Shown one piece after another: positions 41,765 through 55,379 of a DNA stretch of 64,000 nucleotides (its first letter is position 1; each line of letters opens with the position of its first letter). The DNA is from Excoecaria cochinchinensis. Lineage: Eukaryota > Streptophyta > Magnoliopsida > Malpighiales > Euphorbiaceae. The stretch is taken from the NCBI GenBank assembly GCA_947683425.1, contig CANTUQ010000073.1, positions 14,303,001-14,367,000 on the forward strand, in the 5' to 3' direction. Position numbers and translations under genes: made by a program. Below the pieces are notes generated by a model. The model searched no databases, was not told the DNA's origin, and saw only the letters and a list, made by a program, of their open reading frames with translations.

Positions 41765-43694
41765 ATGGCAGATTTACCGCAAGATTCGGGTGCTTTGACA
41801 ACACAAGATTTGGTCAAGAGGTTTGAGGACTTAGAAAGGAAGATGCTAGCTATGATGGGTAACCTTGTTGTTCAAATGGCACCGAATGCTGGACAACCAT
41901 CTGTAGCTCCGGCTGTTGAGCCAATTGAAACACCTATTATGGGGAATATTCCCATCCCAACTGCCACAATGCAATAACAAGCCGTTGAGCCTAGAGCGGT
42001 AAGACCAGCTGAGCAGAGAAGGGTTAGGATTTCAGATCCGAGGGATGACTTCTTGGAGGAAGAGGAAGATGAGCCGATACTCCCTCAAGTTGTGAGGTGT
42101 AGAGTCCCCAAAGTAGAGGACGATGTGGTAAGAAAGATGGAAGAAAAGATGGAGGCTATCATGCACCTGCTGTTAGCCAGAAAAGGAGTTATCCCCGAGG
42201 ACATAGATCTGGGTGAGGAAGAGTTGCTAACCCAGAGGTTCAAGATGCCGGATTTACCAAAGTTTGACGGTACTTCGAAGCCCTCGGCACACATCAAGCA
42301 GTATGCCCTGATCATGAAGGGAACGGGGCTCATAAAGAAGCAAAATGTGGAGTACTTCTACCTTAGTCTGACCGGGCCGACGGTCGATTTGTACCACAGA
42401 TTGGATAGGAGGTCAAAGGAAGACTGGGATCTGTTAACGGGGGAATTTATGAGACAGTACAACTGCAGCACCTGAATGGAAGTGACGCTGAAAGATCTTG
42501 AACTACTGCAGCAGAGGCCTGGTGAGTCTTTTCATGAATACCTTACTCGATGGAGGAATCGAGTTGTGGAAATGAAGAGGAAACCCGATACCTCGGACCA
42601 AATCAGATTGTTTATCAGGAATGCAAGCCCGTCCTTGAGGAAAGGGCTTAAGATGAAGGGGTTCAAGGATTGGAAATCCTTGAAAGACATCGCCATAGAA
42701 GGCGAAGCAGAATATCTGGCAAGGAAGGCCAGCAGTGATAATTTCACTTGAAGTAACTATGGACCCCAAGGAGGAGGAAAGTTGGGTGGCGCCGGAAGCA
42801 GCAGTAATAGAGTGGGCAAAACAGCGAAAGTTTTAGCTGCTGATGCGAGCCAGAGACACTACTCGAATTTATAAAGGTCGTTATCTTGGGTTTTGGAGAG
42901 ACTGATGAAAGAAGGAAAGCTCCAGCCATTACCAGCCAGGCAGGCTAAGAACCATAGCCAGCCAAACTATAGGGGGTATCAGTATTGTGCTTTTCACCAG
43001 CACACCGGCCATCTCACTGACTATTGTAGAACCTTAAGGGACCGGATCCAAGATCTCATCGACAGTAAGCAAATTTCTAACCCTGAGAAGAGGGAAAAGA
43101 AAAAGATGGCCGGGTATAATGCTGTTCCTCCTCCCGTTTTTACGATAGGTTCAAGTCTGCCAGAATGGTACGTGTTAAGGGACCTTTGTGGTAATGATTA
43201 TGTGGCTGTTGCCCGTCCTGAGCAGGGGGTTAGTGAAGAGAAGCCTCAGGTAGGCATTATAGAATGTTGGGATTTGACCAGTGAAGGCGAGGATGGAAAA
43301 GTTGATAAGCCAAAGGATGTGTGGAATTCCGAGGAAGAAGAGAAGGTACAAGAGGTACAAGCTATGACCCGAAGTGGTAGGGTGATTCCAGAGGTAGAGA
43401 GGCCTCAAGATCCAATGCCTACGCCTGTAGAAAGCGAACCCGAGGAGGGTGGGTTAATGAGACAACTGAAAAAGACAACGGCGCAAATATTCATATGGGA
43501 TTTGTTAAGACAATCTCCATCACATAGGCAGAAGTTGGTGGAAGCTTTATGTGAGTCCACTGTTGCCACCACCATCTCACCATCTAAATTGCTGGGTTTA
43601 GTCAAGGGGAGCTCGGGGGAAAATTTGGTTTATTCTGATGCGAATTTGCCACCAGAGGGCCGAAAGCACAATCGCCCTTTATATATTAAGGTAC
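41765..43694 (+). pseudogene. TAT-A gag, stops in frame, cut at the protease start
   Basis: Probable ATG 41765 (MADLPQDSGALTTQDLVKRFEDLERKMLAMM), chosen because TAT-C has the same start context. One frame runs to 43694 with stops at 41975, 42473, 42749 and about 42870. Parts: coiled-coil-like N-terminus, acidic linker, gag core from 42240 (MPDLPKFDGTSKPSAHIKQYALIMKGTG, EDWDLLTGEFMRQY, RPGESFHEYLTRWRNRV), knuckle-like YCAFHQHTGHLTDYCRTL near 42985-43035, acidic tail. It ends RKHNRPLYIKVL, where the protease would begin in relatives. Upstream in the same frame is SAIIDPFEWSRDRNG, also found in TAT-C. Confidence 0.82.
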
Positions 43695-46595
43695 TGTAGA
43701 CACCGGGTCCTGAAACAGCCCAGATCAGAGTTAGCCAATGATGATAAGATGCCTTTTCACAGGCAAAAAGGATGAAAGTGATGATTTCCTGGTCAAATTT
43801 GCATTTTAGAGTGAAAAAAATAAAAAATAATAAAAAATATTTTGAAAATTAGATTTGAAAAATGGGGCTTAGAAATTACAATATTTTTAGTTTAATTTAA
43901 ATAAAAAAATAATAATATTTTTGGAGTGTCGGTCGTGCGACAGCGCCTGCGGGGCGCACTAGCGCGTTGCTGCGCGCATTCGCTCGCAGCATCGCGAGCA
44001 CGCTGGGCGAGCGCTACGGACGCCCGTAGCACCTGGTCTGCTGAAATTGGCCTTTTTGGCCCCAAAATAATTTTTTTCCGATTTTTCACCCAAAAATCCG
44101 TTTTTTATCCCATTTTTTTTTGGTTTTTAAAGGTTTTTTTTTCCTTTTTTAAAATTCAAATTAAATAAGATCTGATTTAATTGGATTTTTTTCTTCTTAA
44201 TTAATTTTATTTTCTATTTTCTTCATATAATAAGATAAAGATGGAAAGAGGAAAGGGGGAATTTTTCTTAGGGTTTTTTTTAGGTTTTTTCTCTTCTTCT
44301 TCCTCTCAAATTCTCTCTAATTTTTCAGATTTTCCCCACCAAAAAGAACAAAAAAAAAATTCAGTTCATTTTTTTCATCTTTTTCCAATAGAATTTCTTC
44401 TAAACATATATTTAGAAGTAGTTTTATTGATTGATTTCAAATTTGAGACAAGTACAACAATTATTTGCTCTCAAAATTCTTTTTTTAACTTTTTATTTTT
44501 GTTCAATTAAACTTTTTTCCATTGATTTTTCTTTTGAATCTCTTTTTGATGAAAAGTTAATTTTTAGACAAACAAAATAACTGTTTGTTATCAAAATCTA
44601 ATTTTTTCATTTGATTTTCTAAAAATAAGATTTTTTTTCATATGTTTTGTTTCTTGAGACAAATAAAAGGATTGTTTGTTCTTGAAATTATTATTATTTT
44701 TATCAATAAAAATCAATTTTTAGACAAAGAAATTAATTCTTTGTTCTTAAAGAATTTTTGATCATTTTTTCTATTTTTTCTTGGAATAAAATTCTAACAT
44801 TTTATCATTCAATTCTAATCTTGCAAATCACAAACAAGGAAATCAATATCATTTTCACGTTCATCGAATCCGAAACTCTGAGGGTAAATATTCTGGGTTT
44901 GACGCTTTTATTTTATTTTATTTCTGTTCATATTTAATTTATTCATGTATATTTTTATTACTTTCATTCATTTATTTATTTTATTTGTTTTATTTAATAT
45001 GTTCATATAATATTTTATTCTTATTCATGTAAATATTGATTTTCTTATCATTTCTAACATGTAAATATTGGTTTCTTTTAATTCCTAACATGTAATTGAT
45101 TTATTTTTTCCTTTGATTTCTCATTATTTTCAACATATAATTAATAAGTTCATTTTAATCGATATTTTTACTATGTAAATGTTTTATATTAATTGTAATT
45201 ATATTAATTAACCATGTTATTCATTTAATTGCTATCATTATTTTGTTATTCATTTTTTATCATTCTTTTATCATTGTCATTGCTATTTATTCATTCATTC
45301 ATTTATTTTCATTATTAATCATTATTATTATCATGTTCATATTTTTACATATTAATTCATTAACATGTTATATTTTATTCCAATCACTTCATTTAATCCA
45401 TTTGTCATTCATAACACATTTTTCTAATTCACTTTAAATTGTTAACATTTTAATTCATTTGTTATTTTGATATCATTTCATTTTATCTCATTTTATTTTA
45501 ACTTATCATTTATTTTATATTTAATTGATTTTGATTGATTCAATTACTAACATTATTTTATTTGTGTTTTATTTTTATTTCACATCTTATTTTCCCTCTT
45601 GGCCAATTTTTGCGAGCACACGGGGAGATCCAGACGGCTCGTTTGGGATTAAGTATTTATTTGTTTCATTTGTAATATTTCATTTATTTGGCTTTTTCAT
45701 TTATTTTGCCATGTAATCTTTAATAAAGTTGTTTATTTTAGGCACGCTAAAAAGAAAATTACAAAAACATTTCTATTAATTAATTTGGCATTTTTTCGGA
45801 ATAAAAATGGGACCAATGTCCTAGTTTTTCATACCCAAATAAACCATCACCTTTAACACTTTTTTTAAAGTATGTATGCGAGGATCAATATCCTCATTCT
45901 TAATCAATATCCCGATTTATATATGATTTGTATTTTATTTACAATGGGGGTTGTATTTCGCCCCTAGTTTTGTTGTACTTATTTTCATGCACTTTACTTT
46001 AATTATGCTTTATTTACCGCTTTCCTTAAATGGATGATTTGCGCTTTAATTAAACTGCACCGAATTGAATGAGAAAATGGATGAAATGATAAATTTAAAA
46101 CTCAATTATAAACCAAACCAAGGCATGAATAAATGGGAAGTCCCGAACCTTCTCTGGTCTTTGGGCTCAATGAGGCGAGAGGGCCACCTCGGCATTTTAT
46201 TGGGGTGGAAACCTCCAAGATACCTCTTGTGACCCGTAAAAAGGCTCAAACTTGCACAGTCCTAGGCACCACGAGGCGAGAGGGCCATCTTAATGTTCTA
46301 TTAAGGTGGATACCTCCAAAACACCTCTGGTTTGCCCAAGCGTGAGGCTACAGGACCACTCTATCATTAGGGTGGAAACCTCCAAGACACCTCCGGCTTG
46401 CCTATGATGGACATAGCAGCGCTGTCTTAAGCTTACTGAGGCTAGACGACCTTTCCCAATGTTCTATTGGGTGGCGACTCCAAGAAACCTCCTTGTTGCC
46501 CAAAATAGATGCACTTGTAACTTCCTACAAGTTTTCATGAACATCATCCCGATCGCCCCTGAAGGGGGGCACCCCGGGATTTAGCGCGCGTCACA
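43695..46595 (+). repeat. TAT-B LTR (2901 bp)
   Basis: Starts TGTAGACACCGGGTCCTG and ends GCGCGCGTCACA before the primer site. Only the ends and some internal blocks resemble the TAT-A LTR, so B is a different subfamily. A 105-base GC-rich island (43930-44035) sits in very T-rich sequence. The block 46130-46600 contains repeated GGTGGAAACCTCCAAGA units. Confidence 0.78.
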
Positions 46596-46596
46596 G

Positions 46597-46615
46597 TGGC
46601 GACTCCGCTGGGGAC
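46597..46615 (+). other. TAT-B primer binding site
   Basis: TGGCGACTCCGCTGGGGAC one base after the LTR. Confidence 0.7.
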
Positions 46616-47575
46616 AATACTCGAGACTTCACTTCGAAAGTGCCTTGTTTAAAATTTACAATTGAGTTTTAATTTAAAAATTTCATCCTTTTTTGAAACT
46701 GCATTGCATCTCATTAGAGCCTTAAATCTATGCTAGTTTGGTCCCTCTTTTAACCCCGGTGCGTTCCCGAAGCACAACCCTACGTTCACTCATTGTAGGG
46801 AAGTGTTAAGGATAATCACCAGCCCAAGCCTCGTACAATCATGGTATATTAAATGGAGACCCAATCGGTCGTTACGCTCGTGATGAGCTAGACCCGTTGG
46901 CAGGGACCATGCTTGGGTAGCCCTAAAGTAACATCACCTTGGCCAAAACTCATGTAATGAAAATAGTTACTTCCCCTAAGCGGTATGAACCATAATACCT
47001 TGCTTGCTGTATGGATCATTTTGTATTGGATAAACCCAAATAATTCGATTGGTCACCTAATCAAAGGCTTTCATGCCCCGGTAGGCCCATGTCAACTTAT
47101 TCGGACTGCCTAAATACACAATAATCATAACTCATGCGCCCGTGCATTAGTTAGGAGAGGTTATGCTGCCGGTTTCCCACCGTGCACCATACGCATCCAT
47201 AGGGGAACCTGTTAACCCATGGATCAAACCCACCTAGGACAGAGACCGCACGACCTCGTGTGTGGGGGCAATAAGGTTGGAAGGACCTATGTGCTTGCAT
47301 ATGATTTGTGGATGATGCATTGCATATTCATGTCATTCATGCACAAATAAAATTTGTTATTTCCTCCTCATGTATATATCTTATTCTTTGCGCATAATTA
47401 TTATGTACATATCGTCTTGTGTATAATTTTTCACATGTCTCACATGTATCATTGTAATCTCTTTTAGCCACTGTATACCATTTTTGTTGCACAGCACGAC
47501 CATGCATTGCGTATTATTCATGCATCACTCTAGCTCTTTGATTTTCAGCCACCGTAGACCATTTGCTTGGATTGT
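46616..47575 (+). other. TAT-B leader, cut into the TAT-C LTR
   Basis: Carries the conserved block (46753-46925) and an acceptor-like GATTTTCAG ending at 47548, directly followed by a few codons matching TAT-A (SAxxDH). Homology then switches to LTR sequence. No gag remains in B. Confidence 0.6.
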
Positions 47576-47952
47576 CATTTGTTATATGTTATATTTTTTG
47601 TTTATTCTATTATTTGTTTGCTTTCATTATTATTATTGTCATATTCATATTTTCATACATTAATTTTATCAACATGTCATTTTATTTTATTCACATCATT
47701 TAATTAATTTGTCATTTATAATTGCATTTTTTCCATTAATTTTGTTTTGTTAATATTTTAATTCAATCATCATTCTTTTCATGTCATCTTATTTTATTTT
47801 AATTTGTCATTCATTATTTAGTATATTTTATTGATTTAATTATTTTAATTACTAACATTATTTTGTTTATTATTTTGTTTTTATGTCAAAAACTCATTTT
47901 TTGCTTGGGCATTTTTGCGAGCACACGGGGGGGATCCAGAAGGCTCGTTTGG
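47576..47952 (+). repeat. TAT-C LTR, first part, 5'-truncated
   Basis: AT-rich sequence aligning with TAT-B 45300-45640, up to TTTTTGCGAGCACACGGG and GGCTCGTTTGG. The left border is approximate. About the first 1.6 kb of the LTR is missing. NA-1 interrupts it after TTTGG (47948-47952). Confidence 0.6.
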
Positions 47953-49588
47953 TGATCGGAGTTCAGCAAGTGTACTGAATCGACAAGTAATAAAGTGGGG
48001 TATAGTTAGGACCCCGAGTTATCGTACCCAAGGGAAAAAGGATTGTCACGTTAAATATCTATAGATGAGTGAATATGAGATATCCCCGATTTGTTTGGTG
48101 GAGAAAATTAAGCTAAGCAAGAAAATTAATTAACAATTAAAAATAAAAGTGTTCATCAAGAAATTACTCAAGGATGAAATTAAATGCTTAGGAAATTCTA
48201 TCCTCATAAATGTGATTGAAAATTGGTAAAACAATATAAACATGAAATTCTGGACAACCCAACTAAACCCAAGCGTCCCATTCCGGAGCAAACTACTCTA
48301 ATTACATAACATTCCATTCCAGAGCAAGCCATACAACTAGCCTAAGCACGGGTCTAAAGTCCTAGATTCGGTTTGCTTTCCCATTCCGGAGCCAAACAAC
48401 CCAAAACCCATCTATTCCCCACATATCTAAAAATTATAAAACTAACATCTATAAATCAAGCATCCCATTCCGGAGCAAGCAAAATCGATAGACGTAGAAA
48501 TATAAGAACAGAGCAAAAACAAATTACATCAAAAATCAGATTTGAAATTAATCATCATTCCAGACTAAATCATAATCAAATCCAACAATCATCATAAATG
48601 CAGAAAATATAATGAGAGAAATAAAAGAAATCATGAAAATATTCATTAAATCCCAAAAATCCAAAATACAAATATGATTCAAGAACTCCTAAGCAAGAAT
48701 AACTACTCTAACATCAAGAATATAAACATAAATATGAAAAATCAAAGTTTAAAATACACCCTTGATGAGAGAGAAAATTAGATTTTGAAACACTTGTTCA
48801 TCAACCTTCGAATCTTCTTGAATCCCCAAAATATAAATTTAAACTAAAAGATAATCTAAATTAATTAAGAACAAAATTGCAATTTAAAATTAAATCTATC
48901 TAAAACAGAATTTAAAAGGAGAATTAAAACATGAAAATTAAACAAAATGTTGCTAGAATTTAAGGGAAAATAAACCTAAGTCTAACCTAAAGAAAAGAAC
49001 AAAAAAAAAAATAAATATTAAAAACTAAAAAAAAAAACTCTTCTGGAATGCAGCGGCGCTTTAATTTTTATGCTGGAGAAAAGCACAGCTGTGCTTTGAG
49101 AAGCACAGCTGTGTTTTGGCTAGGGTTGCGCGATAGCTGGTGGAAAAAGGCGCAGCATAGCTGTGTTTCTCGCTGAAGCACAACTGTGCTTCTAGGCGAG
49201 AAATGCGTGGCGCTGTCCTCATCCACGTGCGCTTCTTCTGCGTAACACAGCTGTGCTCTCCGCAATAGCACAGCTGTGTCGTCGATTATCCTCGCTGATG
49301 CGCATGCTGTCTTTGAAAGCACAGCTGTGCTTTGTAAAAGCACGGCTGTGCTTTGGGCAATTCTTGCCCTCCTTCCATAATTTCTTCTAAATTCCGCCCC
49401 AAACCTCCAATTTAACTCCGGATTAAAATAAAATACCTGAAAATATCCCAAAACTTATTAAAAATTATAAAAACATTATAAATTAATAAAAATACAAAAA
49501 CTAACTAATTATTATTAAAATTAAATAAATAAAACACATAATTATGCCAAGAATTAATCTAAAATATTAATATAATTGCAACTTCTCA
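47953..49588 (-). repeat. NA-1 3' LTR (1636 bp)
   Basis: Plus-strand limits TGATCGGAGTTCAGC and CAACTTCTCA. Near its minus-strand start it has eight AGCACAGCTGTGCT-type palindromes (49082-49352). 48270-48500 contains repeated CCATTCCGGAGCAA units missing from the other LTR. Confidence 0.9.
49082..49352 (-). repeat. AGCACAGCTGTGCT palindrome cluster, NA-1 3' LTR
   Basis: Eight copies, five of them near-perfect, with the CAGCTG core. The 5' LTR has the same cluster at 57229-57499, and four more copies lie inside the element at 54845-54953. Confidence 0.88.
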
Positions 49589-49600
49589 ACTACCCCAAAC
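49589..49600 (-). other. NA-1 polypurine tract
   Basis: Minus strand GTTTGGGGTAGT abuts the LTR start TGAGAAG. Confidence 0.8.
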
Positions 49601-51648
49601 TCAAACCTTTACTCGTCCTCGAGTAAACTGAATGAACCTCATTCTCAATCATTTCAATCTCAACAAAAGAAAATAAGGAGTCATTCTCAATTATGGGATA
49701 AGAAAGTAAAGGCCAAAACAAAATTTTTATCATTTAAAAATAAAACTTCTAGATACAATGTTGGGAAAAGGAATCAACTCGAATGCATGAATGCACTCAT
49801 GGCTTTTCACTCAAAGCTCAAGAAACACCATATGCCTCTTCTTACGTAGCAAACCTTACTAGAAGGTCATCTCCACTAAATAGGACAAGACAAAACAAAG
49901 AATCAAGGGGTCTTACATTTTGGTTGTAACGTTAGGCTTAAGTAGATTGGCTAACAAAGGAAGATCAAGTCACTAGAGAAAAATGGCAACTACCTGAACA
50001 AAACCACAATTACCCAACTGTACTAATGAATATTCCCAACCCAATTACATACCATCAAAAAAAAATTGGTCTTAAACACACCTTACCTCATCAACTTAGC
50101 TAAAAATTATAAATGCCACATAATATTCCACAATGATCATTACAAGGCACTAGTTCAAGTTTTACTAAATTTTGTACCCCAAACTCACATTTTGCTCAAT
50201 TAGCTAGGAAAAACTTGCAATACTTCTTCCTTTTCAAATTTTTTTTCTTTTTTTTTAAAGAAGCATAAAAAAACAACTAGCCACTAACAATTAATGAAGC
50301 ACTTAATAAATCCAAAAATATCAACAAGAACTAAAATTGAGTTCTAATTTTCAAAAGACCAATAAGCCACATAAATCACATTCCTCTTTATCAACCCTAA
50401 ACTCATATCTTTAAATGGGCTCAACTCTCCATTACACACACCAATCAATCCTCAAACAGAAATTTACATCAAAAATTGACAAAAACTAAACTCCTTTTTA
50501 CCCAAAATATAAACCTAACCTTACTAGAGTGGCCACTCTTCAAAGGGGAGGCAAAAATCATTTAAGGCTAAAGGTAGTTTTAATATGTGTAACAATAAAA
50601 TAAGCACGCATTTAGCATACTAAAATAATAGGTTCAACGGGCTAACAAGAGACAATGAAATTAAGGTAGGAAAAGTCATTTAAAGTAGCTATACAAAGAA
50701 GGGTTGCCTAAATCATCTTCTAAGTTATGTCTCATCCGAGGGTCGCTTCGATGGGTAATCAGAAAGGTTCTAGTGCTCTTAGTGAGTTTTCATCTAATCC
50801 CCTAATTGCAACTAGATTTTTCTCAATTTTTAAAAACAGGCCCAAAGCACTCAAAATTTAAAAATTGTAAAGTATAATCAAGGTTTACATGTAGTCTAAC
50901 AAACAAAGATATAAACATGACAATTTCTCACTCAACTTAATATTGAATGAAACACAAATTTCTAAACCTGAGATCAAAATCATTCACAATTGAGAACTAT
51001 TAGGATGAAATAAAAATTTAAATCGAAGGAAAATCAAAAAGAAACAACCATAAAAATATTCAGATACAAACTTGGCACAAACATGCCACAAACAAAGCAA
51101 AACTAACTAAAAATCAATCAAACACAACAAACTAAAAAGACACATACAAAACAAAATTGGTTTTGGTTTGAAAAATATGAAATGGTACTCCACCCCAAAC
51201 TCGAAATGTTGCACTGTCCTCAGTGCAAAAAAATGAAGTACACAAATAAATTTCTCAAACATTTTCCCTTACCGTGCACATTGCAGTTTAAAAATTATTG
51301 TAATCATCTCAAAATGGCAAACATAAAACAATTACTATGCAAAACTAAAAACAATCCAAAATTCCTACATGCCACCTGTGCAAAAATAAAGAAAACTCAA
51401 AACCTGTGCAAAAATCCAATAATCACTGTGCAAGATGAAATACTCTAAAATCTGTGAGATTCATAGCCAACACATATAATAAGTCTATCCTATCACACGG
51501 CATTAGCTCAGCCACACAATTTCAAAAATATAACAAAGTAATTAAAATCATACATTGCCTGACTACATCAATTTTATTAACCATAAAAATAAATAAATAC
51601 AAAATCTGTTGTATTATAAGAATCACTTCTTGAAAGATATACAATATA
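49601..51648 (-). other. NA-1 3' untranslated region, no gene seen
   Basis: About 2 kb of A-rich plus strand without coding signal in any frame. It contains a CCCCAAACTCGAAATGTTGC stretch (about 51193-51212) and TTGCACTGTCCTCAGTGCAA, an imperfect dyad that I recall from Athila-type elements. Confidence 0.6.
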
Positions 51649-53181
51649 TCATAGTGGTGGCTGTCTCAAATGTGGAGGAAATACAGTGAAAACAGGTGTA
51701 AAAAATCCACGAATCTCACTGCTCAACCTGTCCAACTGTGTCATAATCTGGTGCTGAAACCCTCCCAAGAATGCGTCTCTCTGCTCAGCTCCCAGGACCA
51801 TGTCTCTGCGCACCTGCTCCATCTGCACCTCAATGGAAGACAAACGCTCCCAAGCTCTCTGTACTGACAGGTCCATGCCGGAGATCAACTGGTCACTCTG
51901 AGAGATAGCTGCTCTAACCTCTGCCAAGTCTCTGCTTAACACATCCAATCTCTCCCACACCCTCTCCTGAAAGGCTGCCTGCTCCCTCCTCGACTCGTTA
52001 AATGAATCATGAAGCATGCTGACTGTAGTCTCAAACCGTGTCATCATAGCAGTCATAGACCGCATCTCTGAAATCAAAATCTGGACCATCGAAGCATCTA
52101 AATACGGAGCTGAGGGTGGAGGGGCTGTGGCAGAAGACGACTCATCATGCCCCTGAGCATAACGACTCATGTCTGGAGGGGAGAATGGTATGTCACTCCT
52201 CTATCTCACCCTCCTACTGGAAGTACTAGCTGTCGGTCTCTGTGGCGAAGGTGGTGGTGGAGCATCAACATCGTGATCAGTTGGCGGGTGGGCATCATCA
52301 GAATCGCCCTCTCCATCATCACCCAAGTCATGGGCCTCCAACTCCTCCGCTCTCCTCGGTCTATATCCACTCTCGGAAGATGGATCCTCTATAGCTATCC
52401 TACATCGGAGTACTACCTCCTCATCAATCAAATAAGATGATGTCAAGTGTCATCCCATATCAACAGTAGGCAGATGTAGGACTCTCATGATTATGGTGAT
52501 CAACCCACCAATCCCGAACCTCTTCCCTGAGGTGGCTGTAGCTCTCTTCAGCTGCTTACACAACCAGGGTACGGCATTGACTCAGATCCCAGCCTCCATA
52601 GCATAAAGGAAAAATAAATCTGGTGTAGTCATATTACTGGGACACCCTGGTCGCATAAACACTGAGGAAGTTATTACTCTGTGCAGGTACTGATAGACTG
52701 GAGAGCGGAGTTTTGTTGACTTGGTGTTTCTTGCATGAAAGTCCATGTTGGGCTTCCCAATAATAGCCCAATGCGCAGCTAATTCACCAACTATTTGCAC
52801 CTCTCCATCAATCGGCAGTCTCAAATATGTAGCCAAATCTGAAATCAAAAGATGATAGGGAATATTGCGCACTCTAAACTGAATGGTATTTCGATCATCC
52901 TTAGATAACCTTGGAGAGTACTTAAAAGTACTAAGGAACTCCAATGTTATCTCAGGATAAGTCAGACCATTCAGAGAAAAGAACTCCTCCCATCTGATGT
53001 TCCTCAGCAAAAATAGCACCCTCTCTTGAATGCCCAGTTCTATGAGTGTCTTCGTACTCATGAACCTACTAGAAACAATAATCTTTGCAGCTAATTTGTT
53101 GAACAAAGTGTGCTGAGCTGGAGTCAACCAATCAGGTGGCTGAATGGGCGCTGATGGTTGCTCCTCTCTATTACGAACCAT
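51649..53181 (-). pseudogene. NA-1 ORF1, Athila-type ORF1/gag-like, three in-frame stops
   Basis: One frame of 511 codons from ATG 53181, interrupted by stops at 52584-52582, 52449-52447 and 52203-52201. The N-terminal 200 residues contain LGIQERVLFLLRNIRWEEFF and LTYPEITLEFLSTF, a pattern I associate with Athila ORF1 proteins. A Ser/Asp/Pro-rich acidic linker follows (near 52330-52210), then a long heptad-type helix near 52090-51740 (MTAMMTRFETTVSMLHDSF, ERVWERLDVLSRDLAEVRAA). No zinc knuckle is seen. It may be the structural protein of the element. The family match is from memory of the pattern, not a search. Confidence 0.6.
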
Positions 53182-55379
53182 GGTTCCTGAAAAAGAAAGT
53201 ATAAACTTTGTTCAAACATTCTTGGTTTTATTAAGCGCATACCACATCTATAACTAAATTGGAAGAATAATATCAAAACTCACCAAAACTTCACAACAGA
53301 AATTTGCAAAATAAATACACTTTCTAGCTAATGATGATGCAAAAATTGAAACATTAAGCATAAGGCAAATGTATAAACATATTGAAGTACAAAGTCTATG
53401 CACAAAATAGTAAAAATTTGAAGATTGCACAAAGTAAAATTTAAAGAAATTAAAGATGAAAAGCACAAGGTGGAGAATAAAATATGCACAAGTAATTCAT
53501 CATTGAAATGCAATTGCCAAGAATAAAATAAATGCAATTTAATGGAGAATAATAGAGAACAATGCATAGTTTGCTTAATCAATGCTCTATTCATAGCAAA
53601 AATATGTAGGAAAAATTCAAAGTTGCATGTAAATAAGAATTTGAAAAATTGGCATCCATTACAACTTATCCTAATCCCATCAAGTCGGGAACTAGCAAAC
53701 ATGCAATTGTCTCAACACAATCAAACACAATATCAATTGCATCTAAATTAAAAACTAAAGGCAGCAACAAATGCTTCTAAAATAAAATAAATGCCAAGCG
53801 TAATCTCAAGCAATTTGAATTTAATTTGCAAAATATTTCTTTCCATATTCATACCATGCATGATGCCCAAATTATCTCAAAACACTTAATTTAGAATTTT
53901 AAAGCCCAAACTCCCAATTTCCAGCAGCTATATTTCAAGATAAAGTGCAAGAATATACCCCATCTAGCACAATGATTATTAAGCTCAAATTCAATTCTAA
54001 TGGCACCCATCAACTCAACATTGCTATAAAAGCAATTTAGCAAAGACGCAAATATGAAATTAGGCTCAAAATAATTGCTCCATATACAAAATGTAAGATA
54101 AATTCCAACAGTTGAAAGCTCCAAATCAGCAGTGAATAAACAACCTAATTTATGCAAAATGAATTTGAAAATATCCTCAACAGATCATAGGGACAGAGCT
54201 GGTCAGAATAAATTGATAAAAATGTTGAATTAATCACGTGATCAGTCCAAAATTTACATGAATTTCTCATTCAGGCATTTCATCAAACAGCTGGTGAGCA
54301 TGATTACAACTAGATTTTTAAGCACGATCTTTCCAATCCTAAACACCCATTTCTATCCATGTTGGCCCAAATAAGCAAAACACATCAAAAATTACCACTA
54401 ACACAACAAAATTACCAATTGAGGATCAAGCACAGTCCACTAAAATGAAAAAATAGATTGCGTAAGAATAAGGAAATTACATACCTGGAACTGTCGAATT
54501 GAGCTACTGACTTAAGAAATTTGGGAGATAAATAACGGGAAAGAGGGAGAGAGCTCTTAATTCTTTTAACCCAAAAATCTGAAATTTCTTGCAGAAGTTG
54601 GGGAAAATCAGAATCGGCATAAAAGAAGGAAAATATAGAAATAAGATGAAAAGAATTCCATTAAGCTCTATGAAAATGCATAAAATCAAAAGTACCTGAG
54701 ATGAGCTTGGGTTGGCAATGGAGACGCAGAGAAAACTTAAGAAAAAATTTTTAAATTGAAGAACAGGGGGGAACAGGGGAGAAAAGAAAAGAGAGGAGCA
54801 GCGAAAGAAAAGGAAACAGCGTGTTAAAGCGGGTCTGGGTGAAAAGCATAGCTGTGCTTTTGAAGGAAGCATGGCTGTGTTTTTCACACAGCGCTTCGTA
54901 TTGGCATTTTTAAATGAAAGCACAGCTGTGCTTTCAAAAAGCACAACTGTGTTTTCGCGTTTTAATTGACGCTACTGTCCTGATGAACCACATCTCACGG
55001 TGACAACAATTTTAATTGTCACCGTGAGATAGCTGTTAAATGCTACTGCCCCACTTCTTCAGTGCACAATTGTGGCTGCAAAATTTTTGAATTTTTCATG
55101 TTGTTCTCCCTGTTAAATTCCAAAACAAGAAACCAAACCAAAACCAATTAAAACCAAAAATTAAAAATCAACAAATTAAACATTAAAAACAACAAATTAA
55201 CTTTCTAACACACCAAAAATTTAAGGAAAATTATTTTTATATAAAAACACTTTTTATTTATTTATTTATTTTTTTTAAAGACTCAAAAATAAACCGTTAA
55301 AAATTAAAAACATGAAACACAAAAACACATATAAATGACATATAATTAAATAGAAAGGGTTAAGAAGCAAAGTTCTGGT
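53182..55379 (-). other. NA-1 spacer between the two ORFs
   Basis: No convincing coding. It holds four AGCACAGCTGTGCT-like palindromes (54845-54953) and a strong hairpin (54992-55030). The rest is AT-rich. A pyrimidine-rich minus-strand stretch lies at 54720-54830. Confidence 0.55.
54992..55030. repeat. Perfect 15-bp inverted repeat with 9-base loop
   Basis: ATCTCACGGTGACAA, loop CAATTTTAA, TTGTCACCGTGAGAT. The stem is perfect and symmetric for both strands. It lies just beyond the palindrome copies of the spacer. Confidence 0.93.

Noticed and set aside
43926..44168. ORFs across the GC island of the TAT-B LTR
   Set aside because: Composition effect; short and unlike any family I know.
51182..51448. 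88-codon plus-strand ORF in NA-1
   Set aside because: Lies in the antisense of the 3' untranslated region; no support.
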